A stretch of DNA of 64,000 bases from Rhynchospora pubera (Eukaryota; Streptophyta; Magnoliopsida; Poales; Cyperaceae). The first letter of the stretch is position 1. Every line of letters begins with the position of its first letter. The stretch covers positions 259,890,229-259,954,228 of the forward strand of contig CM051459.1 in NCBI GenBank assembly GCA_028095005.1, given 5' to 3'. This document shows positions 34,421 through 45,884 of the stretch, piece by piece. A program made the translations under genes and the position numbers. The notes beneath the pieces are model-generated. The model did no database searches. It was not told the origin of the DNA and worked only from the letters and a program-made list of their open reading frames with translations.

Positions 34421-36173
34421 TTTTTGAAGATATTAAATAACATTTGGATTTTCAACTAATTTGTGTTAATACATATGCAAATTTCAAGAAGGCCGACGTG
34501 ATCATTGTATATCTGCTACTTAATTAAACAATTGTTATATCAATTATGGATCATTAATTCGTGTAATGTGATATGCTTTATGGTCAAAATCTTAATTTTA
34601 GATAAAAAATTAGACTTTTTATTGAAAAATAGTAAGTCGCTACCAAATTGATGGTTTATTAAAAACGTAAAAATTCTTAATCGTTGATTTTTACCATATC
34701 TCTATTACCTAACAAGTAAAAGTTTTTCTATAAAACAAAAATAATAGCAATTATTTGATTTTCTTATTTGTCTTCATATTATTGCTGTTAGTGTATAACA
34801 ACATATCTAGGTTATCTAAAAAAAAAAAAAACATATCTCACGAAATCCATTTAACTAACTTAGTGCTATCGATCAAATTATGGAAACATTCAGCAAATTA
34901 ATATTTGTACGGATTTCTGCCTTCAATTGAATTATTTTCAAAAGAAAAGGACAAAAAATTGTTGGTCTTAATTTGTGCACAGATGATCAAGTGTCCGAAT
35001 GGGGAACAAATGTGGAGCTTCTAATCCAATCATTATCTAATTTATATACAAATTTTAACCACCTTTGAAGTATTGCTATTTCCATTTGTAGAGCAAATAA
35101 TGTTTGGGTTTATCTGTTACGCTGGCAATTTCTTCACCAGACAATCAGATTTGGACGCATCAACAGGTGAACTTAACCGAAAGATCTTCAAATATAATAA
35201 AGGAACTGGTTTGGAGTACTAAGCATGAAATCAGGGGCTGAGGATGTCACTGTCAAGACGCAAAGTTATGCATGATTAAATGATATTGTATTATATAGCT
35301 AATGATCTCCTGGCTTATATATAGTTGGTTGATACTTATCCATTCAGCCATCTGAAAATTACGTTTACGACACGAATCATCTGAAGGTCTGAACGTTTTT
35401 TTTTAATATTACTGCCCATACGTCCTTGGATTCTTTTAATATTTTTAACGCCGTCCAAAAATCTCTTCAAGACTTCAATCTATCTTTCTTAATTATCGGG
35501 AAAAATCCTTTTTTTTTTGAACGAAAGATTTTTTCAGATTAATTTGCTCATAACGTGCAAATCCAACACGTTTAGAAAAGTTGGTGGTTTAAGACTTCAC
35601 CTTAAACCCTTGCTATTTTTTTAACTTATTATTTTAATTTTTATAAGTGAATTTCTGTATTTGCCCCTTCACAAAATAGGAATCGTTCCCTAACAAAATG
35701 ACAAAGTCACCGATGATCTTAAAACAGATTATTTTAATTATCCATATTTAAAAAAATCATGCCATTTAGCTGTTCTATATATGGAAGTGCCTGCCCTGGT
35801 TATTTGTTTCCCTGGTCAGTGGTCACACATAAAGCTAGCACAAAGAATTGAGACTTGAAGGCGGTGAGCACATAATAAAAAATTTCATCTGCTCGCGGTG
35901 AACATACAAAAACTGTATTATAAATATTGGTCATACAAAGGTGCAGCAATACATACTATTAAGATAGACCCTTGTGTATTCTTTATTTGAAAATAATTAG
36001 TATTATCCAAAATGAACCATTTACTTGAAAATTGAAATACACTATGAACGAGCTCGCACCTTTAGCATTTTTTTCAAAATTTTTTCCCTTCCAGTTAGTA
36101 ATTAGGATCCTCTCTGTAAATTATAGATTGGAAATGTCAATTATATTAAAAGACATCATCAAAATGATTTTTA
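34421..36173. other. AT-rich intergenic DNA with one poly(A) micro-insertion
   Basis: No gene or complete transposon recognised. At 34801-34838 the repeat ACATATCT flanks AGGTTATCT plus a run of A, another candidate minimal retro-insertion (insert 34809-34830). Confidence 0.5.
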
Positions 36174-36318
36174 CGTGGGATTTCATTTCATTTCATTTGA
36201 ATTAATTTCATAGGATTTTGTTAGATCTAATTACATAGGAATTCCTACTAAATGACATCAAATCCCTTCATTTTAATCATGAATTTTCCTTCGAAATGAA
36301 ATGAAATGAAATCCCATG
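36174..36318. mobile_element. Small MITE with 3-bp TSD
   Basis: A 145-bp element with perfect-looking inverted ends C(G/A)TGGGATTTCATTTCATTT and a TTA target duplication (36171-36173 and 36319-36321). Arms of more than 20 bp and the TTA duplication suggest a PIF/Harbinger-type MITE unrelated in sequence to family A. Confidence 0.85.
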
Positions 36319-36885
36319 TTAAAAGAATAGGATTTTGATCAGGGCCATAGTTTGCCCTTTCTATACATGAATTTTTCATGTAAAGGAAATTGATTAATTG
36401 GCAACATACAAACATTCTTTCAATGATAGGGAGCAGATCTTTAGTATGTTGTTGTTTGCTAATTGCTATCCTTACTTTACAAACTAAATATAATGTGACA
36501 CTTAATTATTTATTACTTCTACGATTAATTAAATTTTACTTACGAATTCATATTTATTTTTTTATATTTGTACTTTGAATTTTCTTTTGATGAAATTAGT
36601 ATGAAATCGACAAGTAAAGATACCCAAGTAAGTTAGTCATACAAATTACCAGAAAACTAAGCCCCATTATAGAAGGACAAGACAGATTGGGACGTGGGGA
36701 TGCTTTTGACTTAGACCGCCTTACAAATCATAAAAGTCTCTCTCAGTCGTTGATTGCCAGCTAAGTTTAACCTCCCATTGCGTCGCCTTTTTTATTTCTT
36801 TTGTCTGTTTCCTGGCTTTTCTATTTTATATATTATCTCTCATCTAATCACTATTTCTCCATATGCGCTAATCCTCTCCGGAAAG

Positions 36886-36903
36886 TTTAAAAAAAAAAAA
36901 ATT
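36886..36903 (+). mobile_element. Poly(A) micro-insertion with 12-bp TSD
   Basis: Eighteen bases (TTT, a run of A, TT) flanked by a perfect 12-bp repeat CTCTCCGGAAAG (36874-36885 and 36904-36915). It fits a retro-insertion reduced to the tail. Confidence 0.6.
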
Positions 36904-37544
36904 CTCTCCGGAAAGCTTTGCGTTTCCTAATAATGTCTCACAGGTAATGCCTTGATATGTATTATAAATCACAGAGATTTTTTCTGTTCATTTTATATTT
37001 AAAATTTGCAAATAATTTTTTAAAATTATTATTAATACCATTGGTATATTAGTTTTACAATACGATATCATGTTGTATAGAAGTATAGTTCATTTTTTTA
37101 TTAGGAATAAATAGTTTGTTAAAATTTGGTTTTCCCAATTTTGGTTAAATATAGACCAATCAACAAAAAAGTAATACCAAACTATCTCCCACTGATAGAT
37201 TAGTTCTAATATGCAACTACTAAGGCAAATATGACAATTTGGTGCGTACTTCTTGTGACATTTTTTGTTGCTGCCCTTGTGTCTTTTTCCTAAACAAGTA
37301 GTTATGAAATAAATATCTGGATTCAGCTAAACTCGTTCGTTATTATGTCATTTTCCAATTTCCTAAACATCGCCAATAATGTATAAAATTTCATGGTTAG
37401 CTTCAAGCAATTGAGGGAAACCCTCTATTTCTCTAAAGGTCCCACTACAGAAATTCGGCTGAAAAACTGAAAGGTTTTGTTAGGAGGCGACTTTATGAGA
37501 ATGATAAAGTTACATGTTCTGTCCAAAAGAAGTGGGTAGATTAG

Positions 37545-37701
37545 CCCTCCGTTTGGATAGGTGTGAGAAGAAGGGAAGAAGGGAAGAAGTGGAAAGAAGT
37601 ATTGGGAAGTGTGTAATTTTGTGAAGAGTTTGGATTGTTTATAATTTTTTTTCTTCTTCTTCCTTCTTTTTCTTCTTTCTTCCAACGATCCAAACGCACC
37701 C
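37545..37701. mobile_element. Harbinger/Tourist-like MITE, family A copy 6
   Basis: A 157-bp copy with ends CCCTCCGTTTGGAT and ATCCAAACGCACCC and a TAG target duplication (37542-37544 and 37702-37704). The interior is nearly the same as in copies 1, 2 and 5. Confidence 0.9.
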
Positions 37702-37832
37702 TAGAATTGAATAAACTTCCAGATGGAAGGAATGAAAAATCTATGTGGAAAGAGAAATTAATCTGAAGAGTTCGTAATATTTTGAATAAAAATCATAACT
37801 GTACATCTATAGATAAAATATAAAATATTTTT

Positions 37833-38234
37833 GAGAAATACTAGTATCCTATATATTGGACGGATAGGTCCGTCTAATATGATAGTTTTCACATTTTAAA
37901 ATTTTAAATAACCGATCCGAACCGTTCTATATGTTCTTCACATTGAAAACTTACAAGAAATCAATTTTTATATTATTTTCGAATTTGTTTACTATTTTTT
38001 GGGTATTATTGAAATTCATGATATAAACATTATGGATCGTCCATTAACAACGATTTTCTAAAATACCAAAAAAATAGTAAAAAAATTAAAAAATGTAAAA
38101 ATTGGTTTCTTATAAGTTTTCAATATGGAGAACATATTGAACGGTTCGGATCGTTTATTTGAAATTTAAAAATGTGAAAACGATCGTATTGGACGGAGTA
38201 CATCCATCCAATATATTGGACTCTAGCATTTCTC
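37833..38234. mobile_element. Mutator-like foldback element, family D copy 3
   Basis: A 402-bp element with ends GAGAAATACTAGTATCC and (inverted) GAGAAATGCTAGAGTCC followed by ATATATTGGA blocks, and a 9-bp target duplication AATATTTTT (37824-37832 and 38235-38243). The arms pair over nearly the whole length (CCGATCCGAACCGTTC/GAACGGTTCGGATCG). It is the most complete copy of the family and supplies the empty site for the MITE at 22501. Confidence 0.9.
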
Positions 38235-38559
38235 AATATTTTTTGATAACTTAACAATTGAATTTCGTACAATTGGAGACCTCAAATTACATTAAGGATA
38301 ATTATTTTTGAAGTCATAAAATACTAAAATAGTGAAAACACTTGATATATGATAAAGAAACACCGAATCTAAATTTTTTTTTATATAAATCTGAAAAATG
38401 CACCATAAAAAAATATAATGTCGAGCTTCAGATTGAAAATCTGTTAAAAACATCAAAATAAATTATTATCTAGTTTTTTTTAATACAAAATGAAAAATGT
38501 TGACCACCTCACCCAAATAAAATGAAAAAGAGATTTGATATTGATTAAGGAATTAAATT

Positions 38560-40130
38560 CTAGTACCAAATAAATTTGTATCTAGACCTAACCTCATTAA
38601 TCGTTTGTAGTTTAGTTCTAGGGTCGAACTCAAAGGACGGATTAATGAATATCGAACTTGTTCTTTTTCTAAAGCTAGACAATTAAAAAGAAGTGAAATC
38701 AATTATAAAATAAACTAAATAGATAAATCTAAAGGTAAATTGAAATAATATAAGTGTTTTTTAGAGTTTTGTAAATTGAAATAATTAAGAAATCTAAAGG
38801 TATGTTTTTGGGTTTTCAAATGATATAAAAACGTCTTAGGGATCAGGTTTCGTTTTAGTTTGGACTTCTAAAACTCAAAGTTCAACACTTTCATACAAAC
38901 ACATAAGTTTTAAAAGCAACAGTGTTCCAACTCGGTCCGAGTTGAGAACTGAGGTGGCTCGAATTGACTTGGTTTGGTCTATTATGAATCATGCAAGGAT
39001 TGTTGGTTGGCTAAACCTAGACTTACTAACACTCAATGTTCGCTTTTTGGGCCAGGAAGTGGTTTAATAATAACCGCTTCTAATCAAACTAATTAACCCA
39101 CAACTTTTTGTATAGGAAAGACAATTATTTTAAACTTGTTTAATGGTTTTCGTAAGGATATTTAAAAGTCTTTTGCACTGTGTAAAATTACACTTTTGAT
39201 GTTAATTAATCTCTCTTTTTCGGATCAACGATTTGTCCCATGTACTTGGCTTAAACTAATCTTGTTTATCCAAACTTGGACTTAACTAAACGTGGTCATT
39301 CATTTAGAAGCTAATTAAAAAATCACAAGTAGTTTAAACAAGCAATTAAAGACTACTCATTAAACAAATCACAAATCATAACAAATCGTCACAAGTCAAA
39401 TATCACCATCACTACTCCCTTACTCCTAAGACAACTTAAATTCAGCCTAACATAGTACTAGAACAAACAACAACAAGAGTATAAACAACAAGATACAAGT
39501 CCATTATAAATAGAGAAGAAAACATAGGAAGAATAAACCAAATACTCCCTCTATGCTTCAATACCGTCTTTTAGGACAGTAGGGTGATGCAAGATGAGTT
39601 TTGAACCTTCTTCTCGCTGACGTCGCTTAGAGATTTGGATTTCTTCGGGTTGGTCAATAAATCTTGTAAGGTAGGTATGAAATTGTGGAGGCTAAGATGT
39701 CTTCTAAGGCAGATGAAGAGCCTTTTTATAGGGGTTCCACGCACAAGTAAAGAGGTCTAGGGCGCCAGGGCAAGAAAAACTACAAAAAAGAACAACTTCC
39801 ATGCATAAAAACTTGCCATATGAGATGAGATAGCATCTAACTCGGACCGAGTTGAGAAGAGGTGAGTCATGGGTATGTCGGCTATGGGAACTCGGTCCGA
39901 GTTGGCTCCATTTTGATTTGAGATGCTGTCTGAAAAATGTCTTTTCGTGCTAACAATGAGCCATCTCGCATTCGTCTTGTACATGAAATCTTTTAGAGCT
40001 TGTAAATCCACAAAAAATCACCTAGAACCCTGAAAATAAGAAGAGAGACGAAGACAAAACTAATTCTTGAAAAAACATAACATTTTATCAAATAATTTAA
40101 TTCTTTGAATGTAATTTAGGTGGTAAGTAC
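38560..40130. repeat. Unclassified repeat-like sequence with ACTCGGTCCGAGT palindromes
   Basis: A 1.5-kb block different in texture from its surroundings: GGTCGAACTCAAAGGACGGATT at 38630, a long non-coding body, and three copies of the near-palindrome ACTCGG(T/A)CCGAGT (38935, 39840, 39893). TATAAATAGAGAAGAAAAC near 39505 looks like a TATA region. The organisation suggests part of a retrotransposon (LTR or internal), but I found no matching LTR pair or target duplication. Confidence 0.4.
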
Positions 40131-40164
40131 GGTCCGAATACCATCAAATAATAACATTTAATTT

Positions 40165-40272
40165 GGGGATAAGGCTGACTTTCCAAATAAAATAGCGGGA
40201 AGGTTTGGCACCTCGATGTCGGCTCTTCGCCACCTGGGGCTGTAGGATGTTCTAAGGGTTGGGCTGTTCGCC
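40165..40272 (+). pseudogene. rrn23: Fragment of plastid 23S rRNA (nuclear plastid insertion)
   Basis: From 40195 to 40272 the sequence follows the highly conserved domain V region of 23S rRNA: GGGAAGGTTTGGCACCTCG, ATGTCGGCTCTTCGCCACC, TGGGGCTGTAG, GGGTTGGGCTGTTCGCC. The CTCTTCGCCACC version is plastid rather than mitochondrial or nuclear 25S. The part before it (GGGGATAAGGCTGACTTTCC) is a worn version of GGGATAACAGGCTGATCTTCC. Substitutions such as TAGTATG to TAGGATG and loss of the flanking rRNA show a decayed NUPT of about 110 bp, not a functional gene. The match is from memory of the conserved sequence. Confidence 0.88.
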
Positions 40273-42775
40273 AAAGGAAGATGTTTCCACTGATCAGCTG
40301 ATATATCTAGCAGCTGGTGCTAAAACCCCTTCCTCAGCAACGAATTTAACACATTATTCATCAGATTTGGAAGAGTAGCGGTTACCTTATCCTGTCAGAC
40401 TAAGAAATAGATTGTATTGAAAATCCGTTAATTAGTGTATGATTGCGCGCATTCCATCTGTCGTTAGTATATTAGCTTATGATAGATAGATATTTTAGTT
40501 GATGCGCTACACAATTAACTGACCATCTATAGTGCCACATGGTACATGAGCACAATAAACTTGAAATTTCGTCCGATGTCGGCAACTCCTAATTTTATTT
40601 CTCAAACATGTTAATTAATGGGCTGACTATAAAAAGGTCAAAAGGTGTCATTAACTACTTGGCACGACGCAAAAATGATTCCTCTGAAAAAGGTCAGGCA
40701 GATGAAGTTTAAAAGAATCTGGATAAGTGCTGCTCCTTACATCTAACCCGTAAGAAGATGCAAATGCAAACTGGTATTTCGGTGGAACTAATCTCTATCC
40801 GAAGATCTTTTACTAAAATAAAAGATGGAATCTGTTTTTTCAGTTTAATATTCACAAAGGAATTTCGAACTCTTCTTTTGATTATATTTGTTATCTATAG
40901 TAGTTAAATCTATAATTAATGTCAGCATAATTCGAAAATAAATAATATTATTTATTCAGAATTATAAATTAATCAGCACTTTTAATGATGTACTATAACT
41001 TTTTTAAATGGAAAAAAGAGTATTGTCTTGTCTTTAAATTAGCAGTGTACACAATCTTATAAAAATATTAGCGCTTTAGCTATGAAAAACAATTCAGAAC
41101 ATACCTTTTTATATTCGAACGGTCCATCCAAAACATCTATTGTGTTCACATCAAAATTTTAAAAATATAATTTTTCTATGTTTATTACAATTTATCTTTT
41201 TTATTTATTTTTGAGTAATGACATGAGCTGATATTTTTTTATTAATTTTTAGTTATCATTCAAATATGCAAAAGATAGTAAATTTTTTTTATAGACAGAT
41301 TGGCTATATGAAAATGCGATTTTTAAAAAATGCTTATTTTAAAATAAGAAACAATTTTTAATGATGATGAAAGGATCATATACTAAAAAAATTATAAATT
41401 TGATGAATTCTTTTCTAAATATCATAAAAAGGTCGATTAATTTAAGATGTCATCACATACTGTTCTCGAGATATGAGGCTGTAGGATGTCAGAGGACAGT
41501 AGTGATTCTACCAATAATTGTTCCCAGTAAAAATAAAATGGTCTGTTCATAAGAGCAGATGGATGTTATCATTTTGCTTATTAAAAAAGAAGTCTGTATT
41601 TATAATTTTATATTCTAAATATATTTACATAACTTCAAATAAATTTATCTCACCGAATATTTATCTAATTATTTCTAGTAGTGATTTCATAACTTTAACT
41701 CAAATAAGAAATATATTTTTTGTATGTATTAATTTCATATTTTATAATTCTACTAACGGATCCCAAAGAAAGGGGGCATGGCTAATGTTATGAACTAATT
41801 TAAAGGCGCAAAAATATTAAATACAAGTTAGTACTAAAGCAAATAAATACTGCTTATGAGTTATGACAGTTGTGGTCAACGGGCAGTTGGTAGGTGGGAT
41901 GGACTTTGCTTCTCATGTAAATTAGTTACCGAAATAATATGCATTTGCATGACGATAAGGACGAATAATACATCGCTTTCCCGTGGAAAATGTGTGTACT
42001 TTGTTTCTTTAATAAATAATTTGAGAAATTTTTGTTGGGAAGGATGCATCTGCAGTTAAAAGTGTTGAACTCCTGCGTCATCCGCTGTCTTTTTCGTAGT
42101 TGGACCGAACAAGGAAAACACAAGCAAGTGCCAGTCGTTTACCAGTTGTGTTCTGTGAATAAGCATTTGGAATACCTAAATACATGCCAAAACAATTGAC
42201 GTGTACGCGTGGTTTTTTGTCGCTTGTTGTTAATCAAGTGTAGAGCCTCTGTTGTTACCATTTAAAAAAAAAAAAAACTGATTTCGATCGATCAATTTGA
42301 GTAGCAAACTTTTTCCACAGTACAACATAAAATAATCGAAATTAAAATTGGTGTAACATTCAAATTCGAAATATCCTATTTTAGTTGGTTTTTTTTAAAT
42401 TTAGATGATTAATTTTTTTTAATATGATTTTGGAACTTATGAAGATGGCATGTTGTTTAATTTTAACGAAATCATGGAGCCAGATATATACAACCCCACT
42501 TCAGCAAAAAGTAACAAAACGAAAAAAAAAAAATGTGTGGTATGAAGGAAGCACAAAGGTAAGCACGATGTATCCTTAAAAATGCAAACAACAACTTACG
42601 ATGACAGCTATCCAAACATTTTACAACTTCTTAAACAACATGAGCGCCGCTGTAGCTACAGCGATAAAGAGGATAAGATCTACCGAGACATTTTTTGATT
42701 GGACCTTGCTCGAACTATCTTGGTAAACGAATCCTAATCAATTTAACAATTTCAACCATCTTCCTTATCTATGTC
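40273..42775. other. AT-rich intergenic DNA
   Basis: No gene, RNA or complete element recognised. The 91-codon frame at 41518-41793 is hydrophobic low-complexity translation of AT-rich DNA and carries no motif. Confidence 0.55.
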
Positions 42776-42990
42776 AGAGAGAATAAAAATGCCACAAATA
42801 TCATAACTTTTTTTATTTCGTTAATATTTTAAATTTAAAATTCAAACAGCTGATCTTGTTTAATTTAACGAGTGATGCATTTTTTTACAATTTTTATAAA
42901 ATTTGAAGTTTACTTGATACTCGACCAATATGTCAACACACGAACTTATTAGAATAATTTGTTATTGCTAACAATATTCGTTTATTTTTT

Positions 42991-43953
42991 TTGGAAAAAC
43001 AGATCCTGCTGTACCGCCATTGGCTTGGAACAAAACCGGATCCTTCTTTTGGACGGACTTATTATCCATTAGATTATTCTTCCAATTATCAATCTTCTCT
43101 ATCATTCAATCGGGCATGAACTCCTTGTTTTGGTACAGTAATTGGGGTGCTTCTTTGCTGTTCTTCTTTGATTCTTTGGATAAGCCGCCTCTCCGTCGTA
43201 ATATCTCCTTAAACACTGCCAGAATTGAAAATTTCAGATTCTTGACTGCGCCCCTAACCTTTCAGCAGCACATGTCCCCGCAAGCAGCACGACAGCTCTC
43301 CTTCAATCCACAGAAGGATTGATTACTCTGGAAGTGGACTACTCATGGTAACTGCACGGCTGCCTCAACTTACAAGCAACTCACCTTTGCTGGCAAAACT
43401 GAGGCTCCTTTTTCTTTTTTATGGAAGAACAAGGTGCCACCTTCCTTAAAGCTGTTCCCTTCTTCTGTTGGCATGAGGTCGTCTCTTAACGCAAGATCAG
43501 TTGCTGAAACGGAAAATTGTTTGTTCTCTAGGGTGTGTCCTTTGCAATGACAATGCATGTGAGATGGCATTTCATTTGTTTTTCAACTGTCCTTACTCTG
43601 TCTGTATTTGGCAATCCCTTGGAGTCCAAGCTTCTGGATTACAGCAAGAAGCAACCGTGCAGGAGAACTTCCTTGCAGTATTTGCCCCTGTTTTAAGTCA
43701 GCGAAGGAAGATGACGCTTATTTCAACCGCTCTCTGGGCTCTCTGGCTTAAGAGGAATAACATAACCTTTCGACAGAAGACCAAACCATTGGGGGCGGTT
43801 CAGCAGTTGATAATCAGTGAATCGACCATCTTCATGAAGTGCTGCTAATTAGCTTGCTTGCTTGTTTGCTTCCTTTGTTTCTTTCTTGATGTTCTTTGCT
43901 TTTCTTTCTTCTTGTAACTAGGTAGCCGCTACCTAGCTTGTAAAAAAAAAAAC
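42991..43953 (+). mobile_element. 5'-truncated LINE (L1-type) with zinc-binding RT tail, decayed
   Basis: About 960 bp, ending in a hairpin TAGGTAGCCGCTACCTA and poly(A), with a perfect 15-bp target duplication ATTCGTTTATTTTTT (42976-42990 and 43954-43968). Frames at 43020-43322 (FFWTDLLSIR, LFWYSNWG) and 43501-43848 encode the C-terminal end of a plant LINE ORF2; the latter has the zinc-binding pattern of the zf-RVT domain (CVLCNDNACEMAFHLFFNC) and a following WALWLKRNNITF block. Frameshifts and stops separate the parts, so it is a dead copy without the catalytic domains. Confidence 0.9.
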
Positions 43954-44042
43954 ATTCGTTTATTTTTTCTACCTCTCGATCGAATATCAAATGAATCCCA
44001 AAATTTATAAAAATTATATAAAAGTTCATCGATTGTTAAAAG

Positions 44043-45807
44043 TGTTAGAGTTATGTCCTAGAAGCCAATCTTATTTAGACTACTTCTATAGTTTATGTTA
44101 TTGATGATTTCAGATCATTTGTTCTTTGATTTAATCGTTGACAGTTCATTCAGGTTGAGGATCTGAATTATAGATCACTGTTATTCATTTAGTAGTAAAT
44201 GACAACGATAAATCTAAAAGTCCATAATCTTGATAATTAACAAAGGACATTAATTATCAATAAGATTAGTATGCAAGTTAAGTGATGATTAAGTTCTATA
44301 AATCATAGGTTAAGAGTAACCAACTTAATTGCATATGTATATGTTATAGAACATAGTACATGACTGGACCCCACGAAATAAATATATGGATTGTGTTACG
44401 TGTCATTATTTATTTCGTTATGATTTTGGTTCTAAGTTTGAGATGATTATCTTTTCCACATGAGGATAGATGCTATAAATCATGTCTACCGCTGATTCTT
44501 GATAAAGGCTGCTATACGGACTTGATTTAAGTATTCTTGAATTGTGCGGGGAAAAGCTAATTATCAAGAAAACCGTATGTCCCTCATTAATTCACTTAGT
44601 GAGTGATGATATCTGTTTGGGCCCCTTGATGGAGATAGATTGTTTGCTAGCAACTGATACAATTATCTCTAGATCAAGAAACGTATAATCTGCAAGAATG
44701 ACACGTTCCTATCTTGGATTATACGATGATATCGTGTGACATAAGAATCAAAATAGAGAAACATAATTGTTCTCTTATGCAGGATTGAAATTTTGTAGCA
44801 GTACACTATTTATGCGAATTGGAAATCATAACGTGTTGCTAGATACTGCTTATGATTATTGGAATTAAATAGCGATTTAATTCCATGTCCAACATAGCAT
44901 AAATCCTCAAAGGGTCACACGTAATAAGGTGTTTAACCACACGTGCATTAATTGTTTATTTGCAACAATTGGTTTTGCAAAATATGATAAGTTGATTAAT
45001 TAATCGTATACCGTTACGGACCGTTATGATTAATTAAGTCAAATAGATCATATAGAAATAATTTAATGCATTGACTAATTCTATATTAATTATTAAATAG
45101 TTAATAATTAATTATAATCAACACATTTAATTATTTGAGCTAATTGGGTTTTAAATTAATTGGTTAATTTAATGTCTAATGGAAGGTGCAATTAAATGGA
45201 AGAGTATTGAGCTCAACTTAACTTAAGGCCCAACCCATATATGGGGTAGGTAGGTGCGGCTAGGGCAAGGGGCAATTTTGTCCATGTAATTTTGGATGAG
45301 AGCTAGGTTGAGTGGCCTATATAAAGGGGTGTTCTTTGGGAGCAAACCCTAGCCTCCACACTACCTCTCTCTCTCCTCTTCCCTTGGCCGAACCTCACAA
45401 AAGGAGAAGAAAAATTTCAGATTTTTCTATCCCTTTTCTCTCTTCTATACACCACCTAGCTCATGTGTTGAGCAAGCTTTCCACCTAAAAATTAATTGGA
45501 GAATTAACTAGAAGAGGGGAAGCTTCGGAATTAGTTTCTTTCTCCTAATTACTAGCATAATTAGTAGAGAAGGTGGTTAATTCCTTAGTGGACTCGAGGC
45601 GTGCGATTATGAGGTGCTTGGAGAGCTCGCCACCGACACCAAAGCCGTTGGAACAAGCCTCTTGGTTGCGATACCAAGAGAGGTATATTTCCAACCCTTT
45701 TCTCTTGTGTTGAATGACTTTTGTACTAGATCCGTTTTGTGCTTTGTTTTCTTGGCTTAATTAGTTAGTAATTAGCATAAAAATGAAAATTAGCACACTT
45801 TCTTACA
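44043..45807 (+). mobile_element. Solo LTR of a copia-type retrotransposon
   Basis: A 1,765-bp sequence beginning TGTTAGAGTTATGTCCTAG and ending CTTACA, flanked by a perfect 5-bp duplication AAAAG (44038-44042 and 45808-45812). The start resembles the TGTTGGAA(A)TATGCCCTAGAGG LTRs of the Angela/BARE/WIS copia group, which also have unusually long LTRs near 1.7 kb. A TATA box (TATATAAA, 45318-45325) is followed by a CT-rich leader. No internal domain or second LTR is present, so the element was reduced by LTR-LTR recombination. It sits inside foldback element E1. Confidence 0.9.
45318..45325 (+). promoter_or_regulatory. TATA box of the solo LTR
   Basis: TATATAAA in GGCCTATATAAAGGGG, followed about 30-60 bp downstream by CCTAGCCTCCACACTACC and CTCTCTCTC. 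This marks the U3/R boundary and could still start transcription into the right flank. Confidence 0.65.
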
Positions 45808-45884
45808 AAAAGTGGATTCAAATTTTAAATTATTAATGAAAAAAAAGTTATGATATTTGTGGCACTATAACCCTCTCTAATCAA

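Larger units (their letters stand above)
42776..45877. mobile_element. Foldback element E1, split by a LINE and a solo LTR
   Basis: Outer inverted ends TGCCACAAATATCATAACTT (from 42790) and its complement (to about 45873) belong together although they now lie 3.1 kb apart. The left arm runs to 42975, continues at 43969-44037 after the LINE, and ends at 45813-45877 after the LTR. A related uninterrupted element lies at 55725-56075 and shares TTGATACTCGA and GATCGAGTATCAA at its centre. Terminal boundaries are approximate. Confidence 0.75.

Noticed and set aside
41518..41793. 91-codon hydrophobic frame
   Set aside because: Phe/Ile/Tyr-rich translation of AT-rich sequence; no membrane-protein family resemblance.
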